Shown here piece after piece: positions 25,388-36,700 of a DNA stretch of 64,000 nt. The stretch comes from Tepidaquicella sp964564635 (GTDB taxonomy: Bacteria; Bacteroidota; Ignavibacteria; Tepidaquicellales; Tepidaquicellaceae), in NCBI GenBank assembly GCA_964564635.1, contig CAZMAR010000001.1, positions 1,020,431 through 1,084,430 of the forward strand, written 5' to 3'. Under the pieces are notes generated by a model. The model ran no database searches. It saw only the letters and a list, made by a program, of their open reading frames with translations, and had not been told where the DNA came from. Both the position numbers and the translations under genes were made by a program. How positions within the stretch are numbered: the first letter of the stretch is position 1; every line of letters begins with the position of its first letter.

Positions 25388-27997
25388 TTATTTTTTAGGT
25401 AAGAACCTCATCACTTTTGTATTTGCAACTCTTACGGCGATTGCGGAAAATGTTTGTTTATATTCCCCATTAAGCCACAATCTTACCTGATCCCGATAAT
25501 TAACGGAAATATTTTGCCCATTTTGTCCCGGTGGTAAAATAGAATTGTATACAAGTGTATTTGATAAATCACCAATAAATCTGAGTGATGGTCCAAAATA
25601 AGAAGTAAAATCCGACATATTAGATGCAGAAATGTAACTATATTGTATATTGCAAATTGTATTTCCGCATCCGTCAGATTCATAAGGACCGGCATCAAGA
25701 ATAGGAGACAGGGACGGAACAGCCCCTAAAGGATGTCTGAACTTAACTTTATGAACATTACCCCAAACCCATTTATTTGCATCTGAGGTTTTGAATCTAT
25801 TTTTTAATTGTAAAACTGCATCTTTAAAACTCTTAATTAATGCATCGCGGAGATTTTCGTAATTGTATTCATCATTTTTTTTAATTAAACCTTTTCCTGT
25901 AGATTCATTATATTTAGTCATAGATACATTCAAAAAGTTTTCCCGCATCAACTTGGATGTATTACGAACAGGGATGCTTGAAATTGTTATATAATCCTGA
26001 TATAAATCTTCTCCAAGTTTTTCTTTGTATAAGTTTTTATATAATTCAATTTCAAATTGAGAGAATATAGTAGCAGCAGGATTAATTAATTTAAATTCAT
26101 AATTCCAGTTTTTTAAAATTTGTAAATAATCTTTTTCTTCTTCAGTAAGATATAATGACGGTGGTTTAGCTCTCCTTGAAGTATCAAGAGTAAGAGAGGT
26201 AACTGCCTTAAATAGATAATTACAAAATTCCTTTGCATGAAGACTATTTACATCAAGTTGCATTAGCTGAAACTCTGAAGCAGAGAAATTATTTCTTGTT
26301 TTTAAGAGTTCTTCAATTCTTGCTGCCCGATAATGTGGTTCATATAAATTCGTTATATAATATTTCAATCCTGCCTGAGGTCTATTATTTGCAGAAACAA
26401 TATACTCTTCACGAGGATTCAGTATCGATGGTAAATCCTCAAAATTAATATAACCTTTCCATTCAAAGCCATTTCTGTTGGTAGCAATTGCAAGAGCACT
26501 TATATTTTCATTTTGTTCATTAAAAACCTTTCTTATTGGAATTTTACCTGCCACACAGTAACCGATATTGCCATTAGTATCAGCATAAACAAAATTTAAT
26601 GCAGGAACCCCATAAGATTTTAAGGCTGATCTGAAATTATTCCAATTTTTAGCTTTATTAACATTATATAAAGCAGTAATTTCATCACTGAAATCATATC
26701 CTGCCCATTTTAAGACAACCACATTCTTTTTGTCTGTTATAAATTTCTGACTGTTAAAAAAATTTGTTTTTTCAAGATTAGAAACTATGGGACCTTCTTT
26801 TGTTAAATAAACTGTAAATGAAATATCTTCTTTTTTCCCTTTAACAGAAATATTTTCTAAAACACTATCAATTATTGCAGAATTAGAGTCATTAGACAAT
26901 AAAAACAAATCTGACTCATCGCACATTAAATTTGTTATCCCCCACCCTATACAATTATTCATTCCAATTAAAACTCCCGGAACACCAGGAATTGAAAAGC
27001 CTGCAATCCTAAAATTATCGGATTTATTAATCATTTCTAATTCATACCAAGTTGAAGGAACTTGCAACGGTAAATGCGGATCATTTGCGATAAGAGGTTT
27101 TCCGTTCTCTGATTTTGTTCCTGAAACTACCCAGGCATTACTCCCTGATGGAACCTCACTGGATCCATAATTCTTTATAAAATCAAAGTAAACATCAATA
27201 AAGTCAGTTTTTACAAAAGAAAATAGTTCACCACTAAAATTGGTTTGTGTTACATTTGTATCTCGTTCTTTTTTCTCTTTTTGCTGTTGTTTCTCTCGCT
27301 CTCTTTCTTCAGATGATTTAATCACATTCGGAGCCTCAGGATGTATATCAGGGATAAAATCTTTTGCTTTTTCAGATCCGAATTTTTCAACAATCCTTCC
27401 AAAACAGTAATCAGTGTACCAGGAAATGTTTAGTGTCCAGGCCATAAATCTAACAATTGCAAAGCAATCTTCGGGTTCCCATTTATCAGGTTTATAATCC
27501 AGAGCATCAAATTCAAGTGGTAAATTCTTTTTATTTCTTTCAATAAAATAATTTACCCCATCAGAATAGTTTTCCAAAATTTCTTTTGTTTCTGCTGGAA
27601 GATTTTTATAATGTTTTTTTACCGTTCTGTAAATACCAATAGTTCTAAATAATTTATCATAATCAATAGATTCGACTCCAAATATTTCCGATAACCTGCC
27701 CTGACTAACCCTTCTCATAAAATCCATTTCCCAAAGTCTGTCCTGTGCGTGGATGTATCCGAGCAAAAAATATAAATCTTTCTGGTTTTCCGCTTCAATA
27801 TGTGGAACACCAAAAGGATCTCTGTATACAGTTACAGTATCAGAAAGTCCATTAATTATTAAGGTCCCTTCTTCTTCATATAAACTTTTTGTTGATAGGT
27901 CTCTGAAGAGAATAAAAGCCGTAATAGCAAATACTAAAATAACAATTATTATACCTGAAAGATTTTTAAAGAAATTACTTTTCATTCGATTTATCAT
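25388..27997 (-). CDS. Penicillin acylase family Ntn hydrolase
   Basis: The protein has an N-terminal membrane/signal segment (IIIVILVFAITAFILF), the alpha-chain part with VYRDPFGVPHIEAEN and RLWEMDFMRRVSQGRLSEIFG, and then EVPSGSNAWVVSG, in which the serine is expected to be the autocatalytic N-terminal nucleophile of the beta chain. A charged linker (residues about 232-250, rich in K/E/Q) lies just before the cleavage region. These periplasmic enzymes hydrolyse amides such as beta-lactam side chains or acyl-homoserine lactones; the true substrate is unknown. A TTG at 28009 extends the frame by 4 residues, but the ATG at 27997 is preferred. Confidence 0.9.
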   Translation of the reverse strand: MINRMKSNFFKNLSGIIIVILVFAITAFILFRDLSTKSLYEEEGTLIINGLSDTVTVYRDPFGVPHIEAENQKDLYFLLGYIHAQDRLWEMDFMRRVSQGRLSEIFGVESIDYDKLFRTIGIYRTVKKHYKNLPAETKEILENYSDGVNYFIERNKKNLPLEFDALDYKPDKWEPEDCFAIVRFMAWTLNISWYTDYCFGRIVEKFGSEKAKDFIPDIHPEAPNVIKSSEEREREKQQQKEKKERDTNVTQTNFSGELFSFVKTDFIDVYFDFIKNYGSSEVPSGSNAWVVSGTKSENGKPLIANDPHLPLQVPSTWYELEMINKSDNFRIAGFSIPGVPGVLIGMNNCIGWGITNLMCDESDLFLLSNDSNSAIIDSVLENISVKGKKEDISFTVYLTKEGPIVSNLEKTNFFNSQKFITDKKNVVVLKWAGYDFSDEITALYNVNKAKNWNNFRSALKSYGVPALNFVYADTNGNIGYCVAGKIPIRKVFNEQNENISALAIATNRNGFEWKGYINFEDLPSILNPREEYIVSANNRPQAGLKYYITNLYEPHYRAARIEELLKTRNNFSASEFQLMQLDVNSLHAKEFCNYLFKAVTSLTLDTSRRAKPPSLYLTEEEKDYLQILKNWNYEFKLINPAATIFSQFEIELYKNLYKEKLGEDLYQDYITISSIPVRNTSKLMRENFLNVSMTKYNESTGKGLIKKNDEYNYENLRDALIKSFKDAVLQLKNRFKTSDANKWVWGNVHKVKFRHPLGAVPSLSPILDAGPYESDGCGNTICNIQYSYISASNMSDFTSYFGPSLRFIGDLSNTLVYNSILPPGQNGQNISVNYRDQVRLWLNGEYKQTFSAIAVRVANTKVMRFLPKK

Positions 27998-28056
27998 TTC
28001 ATAATACAAAAATAGTTGTTAAGTTAAGAACAAAAAATAGTAATTTAGAATAAAAA

Positions 28057-28623
28057 ATGATAATTTATATACATGGATTCAGAAGTTCTGGAAAAGCAAG
28101 AAAAGCTCAGGAGACAAAAGACTATTTCAAAGACACTAAAGTTCTGGCACCTGATTTACCAGTCTCTCCCAAAATAGCTTTTTTTCGTTTGTGTGATATT
28201 ATAAGAGAAGCAAGTGGAAAGCCCAATATTATCGGCTCTTCCTTGGGGGGATTTTATGGTATGCTGCTAAATGCAAAATACGGATTAAAAGCAGTATTAA
28301 TAAATCCAGCAATTAAACCCTATGAAGTACTGAAACCGTATATAGGAGAACTCACAAATTATCATACGGGAGAAAAATTTGAATGGAAAGAGGAGCACAT
28401 AGATGAACTGATAAATCTAAACAATAAATTTTTTAAATATATAAATCAGAAAAAACTATTCCTTCTACTTGCAAAAGATGATGAATTACTAAATCATACG
28501 GAAACTAAATCAACATTCCCTAAAGCAGGTAAAATAGTTGAATATGAAAACGCTGGTCATGAATTTTCTAGATACAATGAAGCACTTGAAGAAATTAAAA
28601 AATTTTTTTCTTCATCCCCTTAA
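28057..28623 (+). CDS. YqiA/YcfP-like alpha/beta-fold esterase
   Basis: The 188-residue compact hydrolase starts with IYIHGFRSSGKARKAQ. It has the nucleophile elbow IIGSSLGGFYGM (Ser), an acid in LLAKDDELL and the histidine in ENAGHEFSRY, a full catalytic triad of the UPF0227/YqiA family. The substrate is unknown; E. coli YqiA hydrolyses palmitoyl-CoA and short esters in vitro. It is cytoplasmic and ends 16 bp from the convergent globin gene. Confidence 0.87.
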   Translation: MIIYIHGFRSSGKARKAQETKDYFKDTKVLAPDLPVSPKIAFFRLCDIIREASGKPNIIGSSLGGFYGMLLNAKYGLKAVLINPAIKPYEVLKPYIGELTNYHTGEKFEWKEEHIDELINLNNKFFKYINQKKLFLLLAKDDELLNHTETKSTFPKAGKIVEYENAGHEFSRYNEALEEIKKFFSSSP

Positions 28624-28639
28624 AAATCAAAAGTAATTT

Positions 28640-29053
28640 TTAATACTTAGAAGTTTTCATTACATCAGCAAGTACATCATAAAATTTTGTCCAGGCAGAT
28701 TTTAATTCTGGAGTAAATTCATCCGCCAATACTTTTTCAATTGCGTATAAAAGGGACTCCTTAAATATTTCATAATGTTCATCCTTAACATTGTATTCAT
28801 AATGTCTTTTCCCCAATTCCTGAACTGCAGGTATAATAATTTGAGGATTATTCAATCCTTCGACAACGGTTTTCATCATTGTCATTATTCTATGTTGCTG
28901 GTCTTTTATATCACCCTTAAAAAGTTTTACTGCTTCGGGGTCCAATTCAAAAAGTCTGTTGTAATGAATTTCCCAGCAATTTGTTTCACAGATTTTCAAA
29001 AAACTTGTCTGAATTAAACTAATTTCCTCTGGTGTAAAAATGTTTTCAAACAT
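28640..29053 (-). CDS. Single-domain bacterial globin (VHb/flavohaemoglobin-like)
   Basis: The 137-residue protein matches single-domain globins in length and pattern. Tyr31 in HYNRLFELDPEAVKLF fits the B10/C region, Gln in KDQQHRIMTMM fits E7, His84 in LGKRHYEYNV is the proximal F8 ligand, and the C-terminus has AWTKFYDVLADVM. Such proteins bind O2 or NO. In an organism rich in oxygen-sensitive iron-sulphur enzymes it may detoxify NO or O2, which is inference. No reductase domain is attached. It is divergent from the E1 gene, with 233 bp of AT-rich spacer. Confidence 0.88.
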   Translation of the reverse strand: MFENIFTPEEISLIQTSFLKICETNCWEIHYNRLFELDPEAVKLFKGDIKDQQHRIMTMMKTVVEGLNNPQIIIPAVQELGKRHYEYNVKDEHYEIFKESLLYAIEKVLADEFTPELKSAWTKFYDVLADVMKTSKY

Positions 29054-29286
29054 ATTATTTCATATTTAATATTTTTCAATATAATAAAAACATAGCAAAA
29101 TTTAAATAAATTCAAATTTATTTAATAATCAATATTGATAATAAAATTTAAAAAAATAAAGAAAATTTATAATAACTTCATTTAAATAATTTCTCAATTT
29201 ATTTAAATTAAATATAAAATATTTATCCTTGCAACTAAACAGAATATTTATTTGTTTTAATAATATTAATTATAAAAAAAATTAAT

Positions 29287-31686
29287 ATGGCTAAAAATAA
29301 GGACTACGAATTCAAAAAAGAGGAAATCCTAAACGACTACAGAATTGTAAACGAAAGCAGACAGGCAAGTTTACTTGGTAGAAAAGAGACTCTACTCGGT
29401 AAGGCAAATTTTGGGATTTTCGGAGACGGTAAAGAGGTTCCGCAAATTGCAATGGCAAAGACTTTTCAAAATGGGGATTTTCGCTCGGGTTATTACAGAG
29501 ATCAAACTTTTATGTTTGCAACTGGTATGTTAACTTTGGAACAATTTTTTGCACAACTTTATGGTGATACAGATATTGTACGAGAGCCCCATTCTGGTGG
29601 AAGAGGAATGAATAATCATTTTGGCTCAAGATTACTTGATGAAAATGGTAAATGGAAAAATCTTATGCAAATGAAAAATACTTCTTCTGATATTGCTCCC
29701 ACTGCCTCACAAATGCAAAGATTACTTGGCTTAGCATATGCATCAAAATTATATAGAAATAACCCTGAACTTTCTTATTTAAAGGAATTTTCAAATAATG
29801 GTAATGAAGTTGCATTCGGTACAATAGGAAATGCAAGCACAGCAGAGGGTATTTTCTTTGAAACTATTAATGCTGCTGGTGTACTTATGGTACCACTTGC
29901 AATTTCTATATGGGATGACGGCTTTGGTATTTCTGTACCAAATATTTATCAAATGACGAAATCAAACATTTCCGAAATATTAAAAGGTTTTGAATACAGT
30001 AAAGAGCTTGAACAAGGATTTTTGATTTACAGAGTACCAGGTTGGGATTATGAAAAACTTGTAAAAACATATAGAGAGGGAATATCAATCGTAAGAGAAA
30101 AACATATACCAGCAATATTTCACATTACAGAATTAACACAACCTCAGGGACACTCTACTTCCGGTTCACACGAAAGGTACAAAACAAAAGAAAGACTTGA
30201 ATGGGAAAAAGAATATGACTGTATAAGGCAATTCCGAAAATGGATTTTAGAGAAAGGTTTTGCAACTGAAGAAGAGTTAACGAAAATAGAAGAGGATGCA
30301 AAAATAACAGTAAAAAAAGCACAGCAAAAAGCGTGGGAGGAATTTCTTAATCCAATAAAAAAAGAAAGAGATGAATTAAGTAAAATATTGATTGAAATTT
30401 CCAAGGTAAGTAAGAAATCAGAAGAAATAAAAAAGATTAATGATGATATGTATCGCGCACTGGAAACAACAAGGAGAATGATTGCAGCATCAGCAAACGA
30501 TGCTTTAATTTCATTAAAAGATGAACCAGAAGAAATAAAACAAAAATTAATTGATTGGAATGAAAAGTACAAGAAATCTAATGAACATAACTACGGCTCA
30601 CATTTATACAGTCAATCAGATGAAAGTCCTCTAAATGTAAAAGAGGTAAAACCTGTATATACAGAAAACTCAAAAAGAGTTGACGGAAGAGAAATATTAC
30701 TCGCCTTTTTTGATTATGCATTTAAAACAGATCCGCGAATATTTGCAATTGGTGAAGACATTGGGAGGTTAGGAGATGTAAATCAAGGAATGGCGGGTTT
30801 ACAGGCAAAATATGGCGATATCAGAATAACAGATACAGGTATAAGAGAAGCAACAATTACAGGACAGGGTATAGGTGCAGCATTAAGAGGGTTAAAACCA
30901 ATAGTTGAAATTCAATATCTTGATTACTTATTATATGCTTTGCAAATAATAAGTGATGACTTAGCACTATTACATTGGCGAACAAAAGGCGGTCAGAAAG
31001 CCCCAGTAATAATTCGTACACGAGGACACAGATTAGTTGGAATATTTCATTCAGGCTCTCCAATAGGAATGATAACTCACGCTTTTAGAGGATTACATAT
31101 ATGCGTACCAAGAAATATGACACAAGCAGCAGGATTTTATAATACTTTACTTAAAGGGGATGACCCCGGACTTGTAATAGAAAGACTAAACGCATATAGA
31201 ATAAAAGAGTTATTACCTGAAAACATTGGAGAGATAACAATACCTCTTGGGGTACCGGAAATTATACAGGAAGGAAAGGATATAACAGTTGTGACTTATG
31301 GCGCCTGCGTGGACATAGCAAAAACTGCAATAACAAAATTAGAAAAAGTTGGCGTTTCAGTTGAATTAATAGATATAAGAACACTCCTTCCTTTTGATAG
31401 ATTCGGTATAATAAAGAATTCAATTAAGAAAACAAACAAAGTACTTTTCCTTGATGAAGATGTACCAGGCGGTGCAACTGCATATATTATGCAACAGGTT
31501 TTAGACGAACAAGATGGATATAAATATCTTGATTCACCCCCCAGAACCTTAACAGGAAAACATCATAGACCTGCTTATGGAAACGATGGAGATTATTACT
31601 CAAAACCCAATGCAGAGGAAGTCTTTACTGTGATTTATGAAATGATGCATGAATACGACCCGGGAAAATATCCACGATTCTTTTAA
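29287..31686 (+). CDS. Fused alpha/beta E1 component of a 2-oxoacid dehydrogenase
   Basis: The 799-residue fusion has an E1-alpha-type half (residues 1 to about 430) with YYRDQTFMFATGMLTLEQFF and HSGGRGMNNHFGSR, and an E1-beta half (from about 465) with REILLAFFDYAFKTDPRIFAIGEDIG and EATITGQGIGAALRG. It would decarboxylate a 2-oxoacid (branched-chain type most likely) and pass the acyl group to a lipoyl E2. E2 and E3 are not in the window. The thiamine-diphosphate motif is non-classical, GNASTAEGIFFET with WDDGFG where most enzymes have GDG...NN. This variant also occurs in Bacteroidota fused E1 proteins, as far as I recall. ATG start. Confidence 0.87.
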   Translation: MAKNKDYEFKKEEILNDYRIVNESRQASLLGRKETLLGKANFGIFGDGKEVPQIAMAKTFQNGDFRSGYYRDQTFMFATGMLTLEQFFAQLYGDTDIVREPHSGGRGMNNHFGSRLLDENGKWKNLMQMKNTSSDIAPTASQMQRLLGLAYASKLYRNNPELSYLKEFSNNGNEVAFGTIGNASTAEGIFFETINAAGVLMVPLAISIWDDGFGISVPNIYQMTKSNISEILKGFEYSKELEQGFLIYRVPGWDYEKLVKTYREGISIVREKHIPAIFHITELTQPQGHSTSGSHERYKTKERLEWEKEYDCIRQFRKWILEKGFATEEELTKIEEDAKITVKKAQQKAWEEFLNPIKKERDELSKILIEISKVSKKSEEIKKINDDMYRALETTRRMIAASANDALISLKDEPEEIKQKLIDWNEKYKKSNEHNYGSHLYSQSDESPLNVKEVKPVYTENSKRVDGREILLAFFDYAFKTDPRIFAIGEDIGRLGDVNQGMAGLQAKYGDIRITDTGIREATITGQGIGAALRGLKPIVEIQYLDYLLYALQIISDDLALLHWRTKGGQKAPVIIRTRGHRLVGIFHSGSPIGMITHAFRGLHICVPRNMTQAAGFYNTLLKGDDPGLVIERLNAYRIKELLPENIGEITIPLGVPEIIQEGKDITVVTYGACVDIAKTAITKLEKVGVSVELIDIRTLLPFDRFGIIKNSIKKTNKVLFLDEDVPGGATAYIMQQVLDEQDGYKYLDSPPRTLTGKHHRPAYGNDGDYYSKPNAEEVFTVIYEMMHEYDPGKYPRFF

Positions 31687-31835
31687 TAATATTGCAGTCT
31701 ATATTACTTTCCGGTAAAGCAATCTAAAATTAATGTAGGGAGTTATATTTATTAATAAAATAATTCCTCCTTAATTATAAAATGAATTTATTTAAAAAAA
31801 TAAAAAACCTATCTTTATTTAAAAAATAAGGTTTT

Positions 31836-33623
31836 ATGAAAAAATTAATTTTATTATTTCTTTTTATTTCAATATCCTACAATCTCTCTTTTGCACAATG
31901 GAAAGAGGCGGGAAAACCAGTTTCAATTATTTATTCAATTTGTGTAAAAGATAATTTAATTTTTGTGGGAACTCCAATGGGTATATACCGCTCGGTTAAC
32001 TACGGGAGTTCGTGGAATTCAATAAACCTTGGGGTAATAAACTTATATGTAAATAAATTTGCAATTTGTGGTAATAATATTTTTGCTGGCACAGTAGATA
32101 GAGGACTCTTTCGTTCATCAGATAATGGTGATAGCTGGATGGCAGCAAATACCGGTTTAATTAGTCAAGAGATAAATGAAATTATTGTTAATAATAATGA
32201 AATTTATGTTTCTGCAGGAGAAAATTTATTTGTCTCTACAAATTTTGGTGATAACTGGGTTCAAATAAAAGGTATTTCAAATGTAAGATCTCTTGCTTTC
32301 AAAGATAGCATGTTATTTGCAGCAACCTCAGACGGTATTTATAATACTTATGATAAAGGGGAAAATTGGTACAAAGTAAGTTATTCAATAAATGCAAAAG
32401 TACTTGCTGTAAGTGGAGAATACATATTAGCTGGAACGGAATATAATGGAGTTTTCGTTACAAGAGACAATGGAAAAAACTGGACCTCAGCAAGTAATGG
32501 GTTACCTGACTATACCACCATAAATTCAATTGCAGTAATTGGAAGCAGCATTTTTGCAGCAACTGATGGTTCAGGAATTTACTTTTCTATTAATTATGGT
32601 ACAAGTTGGGTTCCTGTAAATAATGGTTTAACAAGTCACAGAGTTATTTCCATTTTCGCATATAGAAATTATCTGTTTGCTGCTACTTTTGGTGGTTTAT
32701 ATTATTCAGTTGATAATGGAAATCAATGGGCAAATATCAGCTCTGGTATTGTTAGCAATCAAACAATTAACTGTATGGCTGCAAACGGAAATACAATATA
32801 CGCTGCTACCAATCAGGGAAGGGTCTTTACATCACCGGATAACGGGAATGTCTGGTATTCTTATAACAACACCGGTATTATAAAAGAATTTCAAGGGAAA
32901 TACTTATCAGCCGTAGGAAATATTAATGGAGTTACCTGTGGTATTGGAACTGTTTACATTGCAACTGATAGCGGGGTTTTCAAGTCCTATGATAATGGCA
33001 ATGACTGGAAACAAATCAACAATGGTTTAATGAACAAAAATGTTTATTCAATTCTACAATATAGAAACAATCTCTTTGCAGGGACTGGAAACGGATTATA
33101 CACTTCCATTGATGATGGTAGGACATGGCGGCTTTCTGAGTTTCAATCACTTACATTGGGTAAGGTTCAATCTATTGCAATTAACAACAATAATTATTAT
33201 GCAGGAATAAATGGAAATATTTATTGTGTAATTGATAAGGGCGCTGATAATACAAGAGCAACATTTGATAAAGCCTATGATATACCTGGTATTGTATTTA
33301 ACAGCGATTATCTTTTTGCAATAACATTTGGTGGTGGTTTGTATCGTGGTGATTTGCAGGGTAAAGGATGGGATGATTATAACGAAGGTATAAAAAATTT
33401 GTTTCTCACTTCTATAGTTGTTTCTGGTGAAACGGTAATTATAAGTTCCTGGGGCGGCGGTATTTTTTATTCGACTGATAATGGTAAGGAATGGTTTGAA
33501 GCAAATGAAGGTTTATCTGAATTAAAAATTAAATCACTATTAATAAATGGAGATTATGTTTTTGCTGGAACAGAATCAGGAAAGATTTACAAAAGACATA
33601 TAAATGAATTCGTAGAAAAATAA
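31836..33623 (+). CDS. Secreted beta-propeller protein with Asp-box/BNR-type repeats
   Basis: The 595-residue protein begins with a signal peptide (MKKLILLFLFISISYNLSFAQ). About twelve repeats follow in which S-x-DNG-x-x-W Asp boxes alternate with IFAGT/LFAAT strands (for example SSDNGDSWMAANTG and SIDDGRTWRL), predicting two propeller blades sets as in sialidase or Ycf48-like folds. No catalytic sialidase residues are visible and no type IX sorting domain is present at the end (KIYKRHINEFVEK), so it may stay periplasmic. Function unknown. A strong hairpin terminator follows. Confidence 0.83.
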   Translation: MKKLILLFLFISISYNLSFAQWKEAGKPVSIIYSICVKDNLIFVGTPMGIYRSVNYGSSWNSINLGVINLYVNKFAICGNNIFAGTVDRGLFRSSDNGDSWMAANTGLISQEINEIIVNNNEIYVSAGENLFVSTNFGDNWVQIKGISNVRSLAFKDSMLFAATSDGIYNTYDKGENWYKVSYSINAKVLAVSGEYILAGTEYNGVFVTRDNGKNWTSASNGLPDYTTINSIAVIGSSIFAATDGSGIYFSINYGTSWVPVNNGLTSHRVISIFAYRNYLFAATFGGLYYSVDNGNQWANISSGIVSNQTINCMAANGNTIYAATNQGRVFTSPDNGNVWYSYNNTGIIKEFQGKYLSAVGNINGVTCGIGTVYIATDSGVFKSYDNGNDWKQINNGLMNKNVYSILQYRNNLFAGTGNGLYTSIDDGRTWRLSEFQSLTLGKVQSIAINNNNYYAGINGNIYCVIDKGADNTRATFDKAYDIPGIVFNSDYLFAITFGGGLYRGDLQGKGWDDYNEGIKNLFLTSIVVSGETVIISSWGGGIFYSTDNGKEWFEANEGLSELKIKSLLINGDYVFAGTESGKIYKRHINEFVEK

Positions 33624-33647
33624 AATAATAAAATAGATTACCAATAA

Positions 33648-33682
33648 AAAAGCCCCTTTTGAATATATCAAAAGGGGCTTTT
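33648..33682. terminator. Bidirectional intrinsic terminator
   Basis: A perfect 15-bp stem (AAAAGCCCCTTTTGA paired with its complement) encloses a 5-base ATATA loop. A-rich and T-rich edges make it usable on both strands, for the convergent propeller and C25 protease genes. Confidence 0.92.
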
Positions 33683-33701
33683 AGTTTAATATCCTGATAA
33701 A

Positions 33702-36700
33702 TTATTTAATCAGAACCATTCTTTTTACATCTGTAAAACTACCAGCTTCCAATCTGTAGAAATATACTCCACTTGCAAGATATGATGCATCAAATTCTAT
33801 TGTATAATATCCAGCAGGTTTTACTTCATTTACAAGCTTCGCTACTTCTCTACCAAGTATATCAAATATTTTCAATGTTACCATTCCCTGTTTTGGTATA
33901 GCAAAATTTATCTTTGTTACCGGGTTAAACGGATTTGGATAGTTCTGGAATAGTTCATATTTATCTGGAATTCCAGTTAAATTATTTTCTAAACCTGTAA
34001 CTATTAAATCTATTGTTAGAGATATATTTGGTCTCTGGGTGTAAGAAGTCCCAACGGTAGTTATCTGGGTACATCCATCACCGGTAGATAAATCACTGTG
34101 ATTATGAACATTCAAACCGGAAACTGCTGTTGCATTCACAGTTGAGTTCGAAGTCCAGCTGGAATTATTGAAACATATTTCAATTAATAAATTACTGGTA
34201 CCATCCCATGTAAATGGAGTTTGTAAATTAATATATTGCCACCCTGTACCTGGTACAGTGTAAACACTATCATATACGACCCACCAGCCAGTGTTAGTAA
34301 ATGATGATATAGTCGTCGCCGTTGTGTTTTGCATCTTTACTTTAAATCCATTCATCGTTTGAGTTGCATTAGAAATTACATTAAAGCCTATCTTCTTTAT
34401 ACTCCCCTGCGCTCCTCCTCCAGCAAGTATCTCACTTGCTAAATATAACATATCTGTCCTGGAGTCCATATAATATGTGTAGAATGGATATCCTACTGAC
34501 ACAGTACCCGTTCCAATTATTGCTGTTGCCTGAGCAATGATTTTAAATGAATATAATCCTGTTGAATCTTTTTTATGTAATGAACCATTGTCCTGGGCAT
34601 AAATCTTATAAAATATAGAATCATTGAAATTAACTTCTGCCTGTGTTGAATTAAATAAAGCAGAAAATATACTACCTGATGTATTCACAAGTTTGAAATG
34701 TTTAATTCCATTAGAAGGAGAGTTCTTATACCATCTTACCCACACAGAATCAATTCCCATATTATCGGTAACCGATGCAGTAGCAGTAATGGGCCAATTA
34801 GTTTTAGGAGTATTTGTTATTGGCGTATGTGTAATTACTGGACTTATAGTATCAGTTGCTGCAATAAATGAGAATACATTTGATGGTGCGTTGCCAGGTA
34901 ATTTACTTACTCTACCAGCAGAATCAGTAGCAATAATGTAATATCTGTAAATTGCTGATTGTCCATTTCCGGGAATGTTAGCAGTCCAGTTATTACCTGC
35001 TGTATTTGTTAAAAGAACACTATCATAAACAGTTGTGCTGTTTCTTGACCAGAACACTTTTGTCTTCGAAGGTATTATTGTAGTATTATTCATTGGTGTA
35101 ATCACACAATTAACAACATAAGGACCATTCAGGTTTTCTGTGTTTTGTAAAGGTGTATGAGCAATTGTAGGACCAAGAGGCACACCTCTTGTTAAAAGAA
35201 TTGAACAATCTCCAAATAAATTATATTGTTCCATTAACTTCAACCCTTCCCCACTACTACCTCCCCACAAATCCATCGCATACATTACACCAAAGAAAGC
35301 CATAGCACCGGCGGTTTTTCTATATTGCCTTGCCATCAGGTGCATTGCACCAAGCTGCATATCACAGGGTGGCACCCAACTTGCATTTGTCGATGAAGCA
35401 TACGCACTTATTACACCTTTTGGGTTAAGTGTATCTCCAGCTCTCAGTAATGCCTCTGCAAGACATTCATTAAGAGTAAAATTACCATTTAAGCATGCTA
35501 CATCAACCAGGAAAGGATTTTTCCAACCATTAGTAAGTTGATATGCATTTGTAACATTAAAACCAGTATTGCTCCAGGAAGTACCGGAACCGTGTCCAAT
35601 ATAATTTAAAACAAATCTACCATTGTTTAATACATTCATTAAATCCTGAGCATTCTGTGCAGGATGATTCACTTTATCAACTGAGGTGAACCCACCAAGT
35701 AAAAGAGTATCTCTCACCCAATTCATTCTAATGGAGTCAGCATACGGAGGAGACCCACCCACATCTGGACCTGCAACTCCCACTCCTTTATTATACCAGG
35801 GAGCCCCTACCTCAATATCCCTTTCAAATCTTATAAATTTTTGAGTGACATAGTTAATATTTGCTGCATTTTGACAGGATATCCTTGAAATAAATGCATC
35901 AGGATATGCATCTGTTCCTGCTAATTTTACGTAGCATGGGTCTGAAGGTGCAGATTCATAAACTCCATTTAAAGTTGGCATATCAGCAACATCTCCAACC
36001 AAAACAATATAAGTTACTGAACCAGACGAATTATACATATTTTGAATATATGTTTTAATTGCCGCCGCACCTGAACCAGTTACGGTCGGGTATTCAGCTA
36101 CAACAACAGTTAACCCCCGACTTTGTTTCCATTGAACAAAAGGTTGAATTGTAGTCATATATGCTGTAGGACAAACTACCAACATTCTTCCTGGTTCAGG
36201 AATAGAGTCAAATCTCGTTACACCAATACCATAATTCATAAACAGTTCTCTGTATATAGGTGCAAATTCATTTGATACTTTTGTTAATGCTCTTGTTCTA
36301 TAAAATGGATTAATTACCTGTTTACTTGGATCTGCATATAATTCAACAGTTAATTTTTTATAAATTTTTAATTCATTCCTAACAGGATTATATTGTAAGG
36401 GATTTATTTGCACTGTCATACCACGCAAATCACGAACTATATATGGGTCATCAAGCTTTACGATATAGCCAGGATAATACTCATCTTTTTGATATACCTC
36501 TCCAAAAGTATAAGGAATTGAATTTGGATCAATATCCCTTGTGTAATGTCCTTTTGATGGAATTATTTTTCCTATTGGAATTACCTCAGTTTCTTCTGAA
36601 AGTATCCTGAAATTCATAGCAGTTAAATCCGGTATTACAACACTCTTTCTATATATTGGTATTTCTGGTTCTCCTTTTATCATAGTAGAAGCAAACCCAG

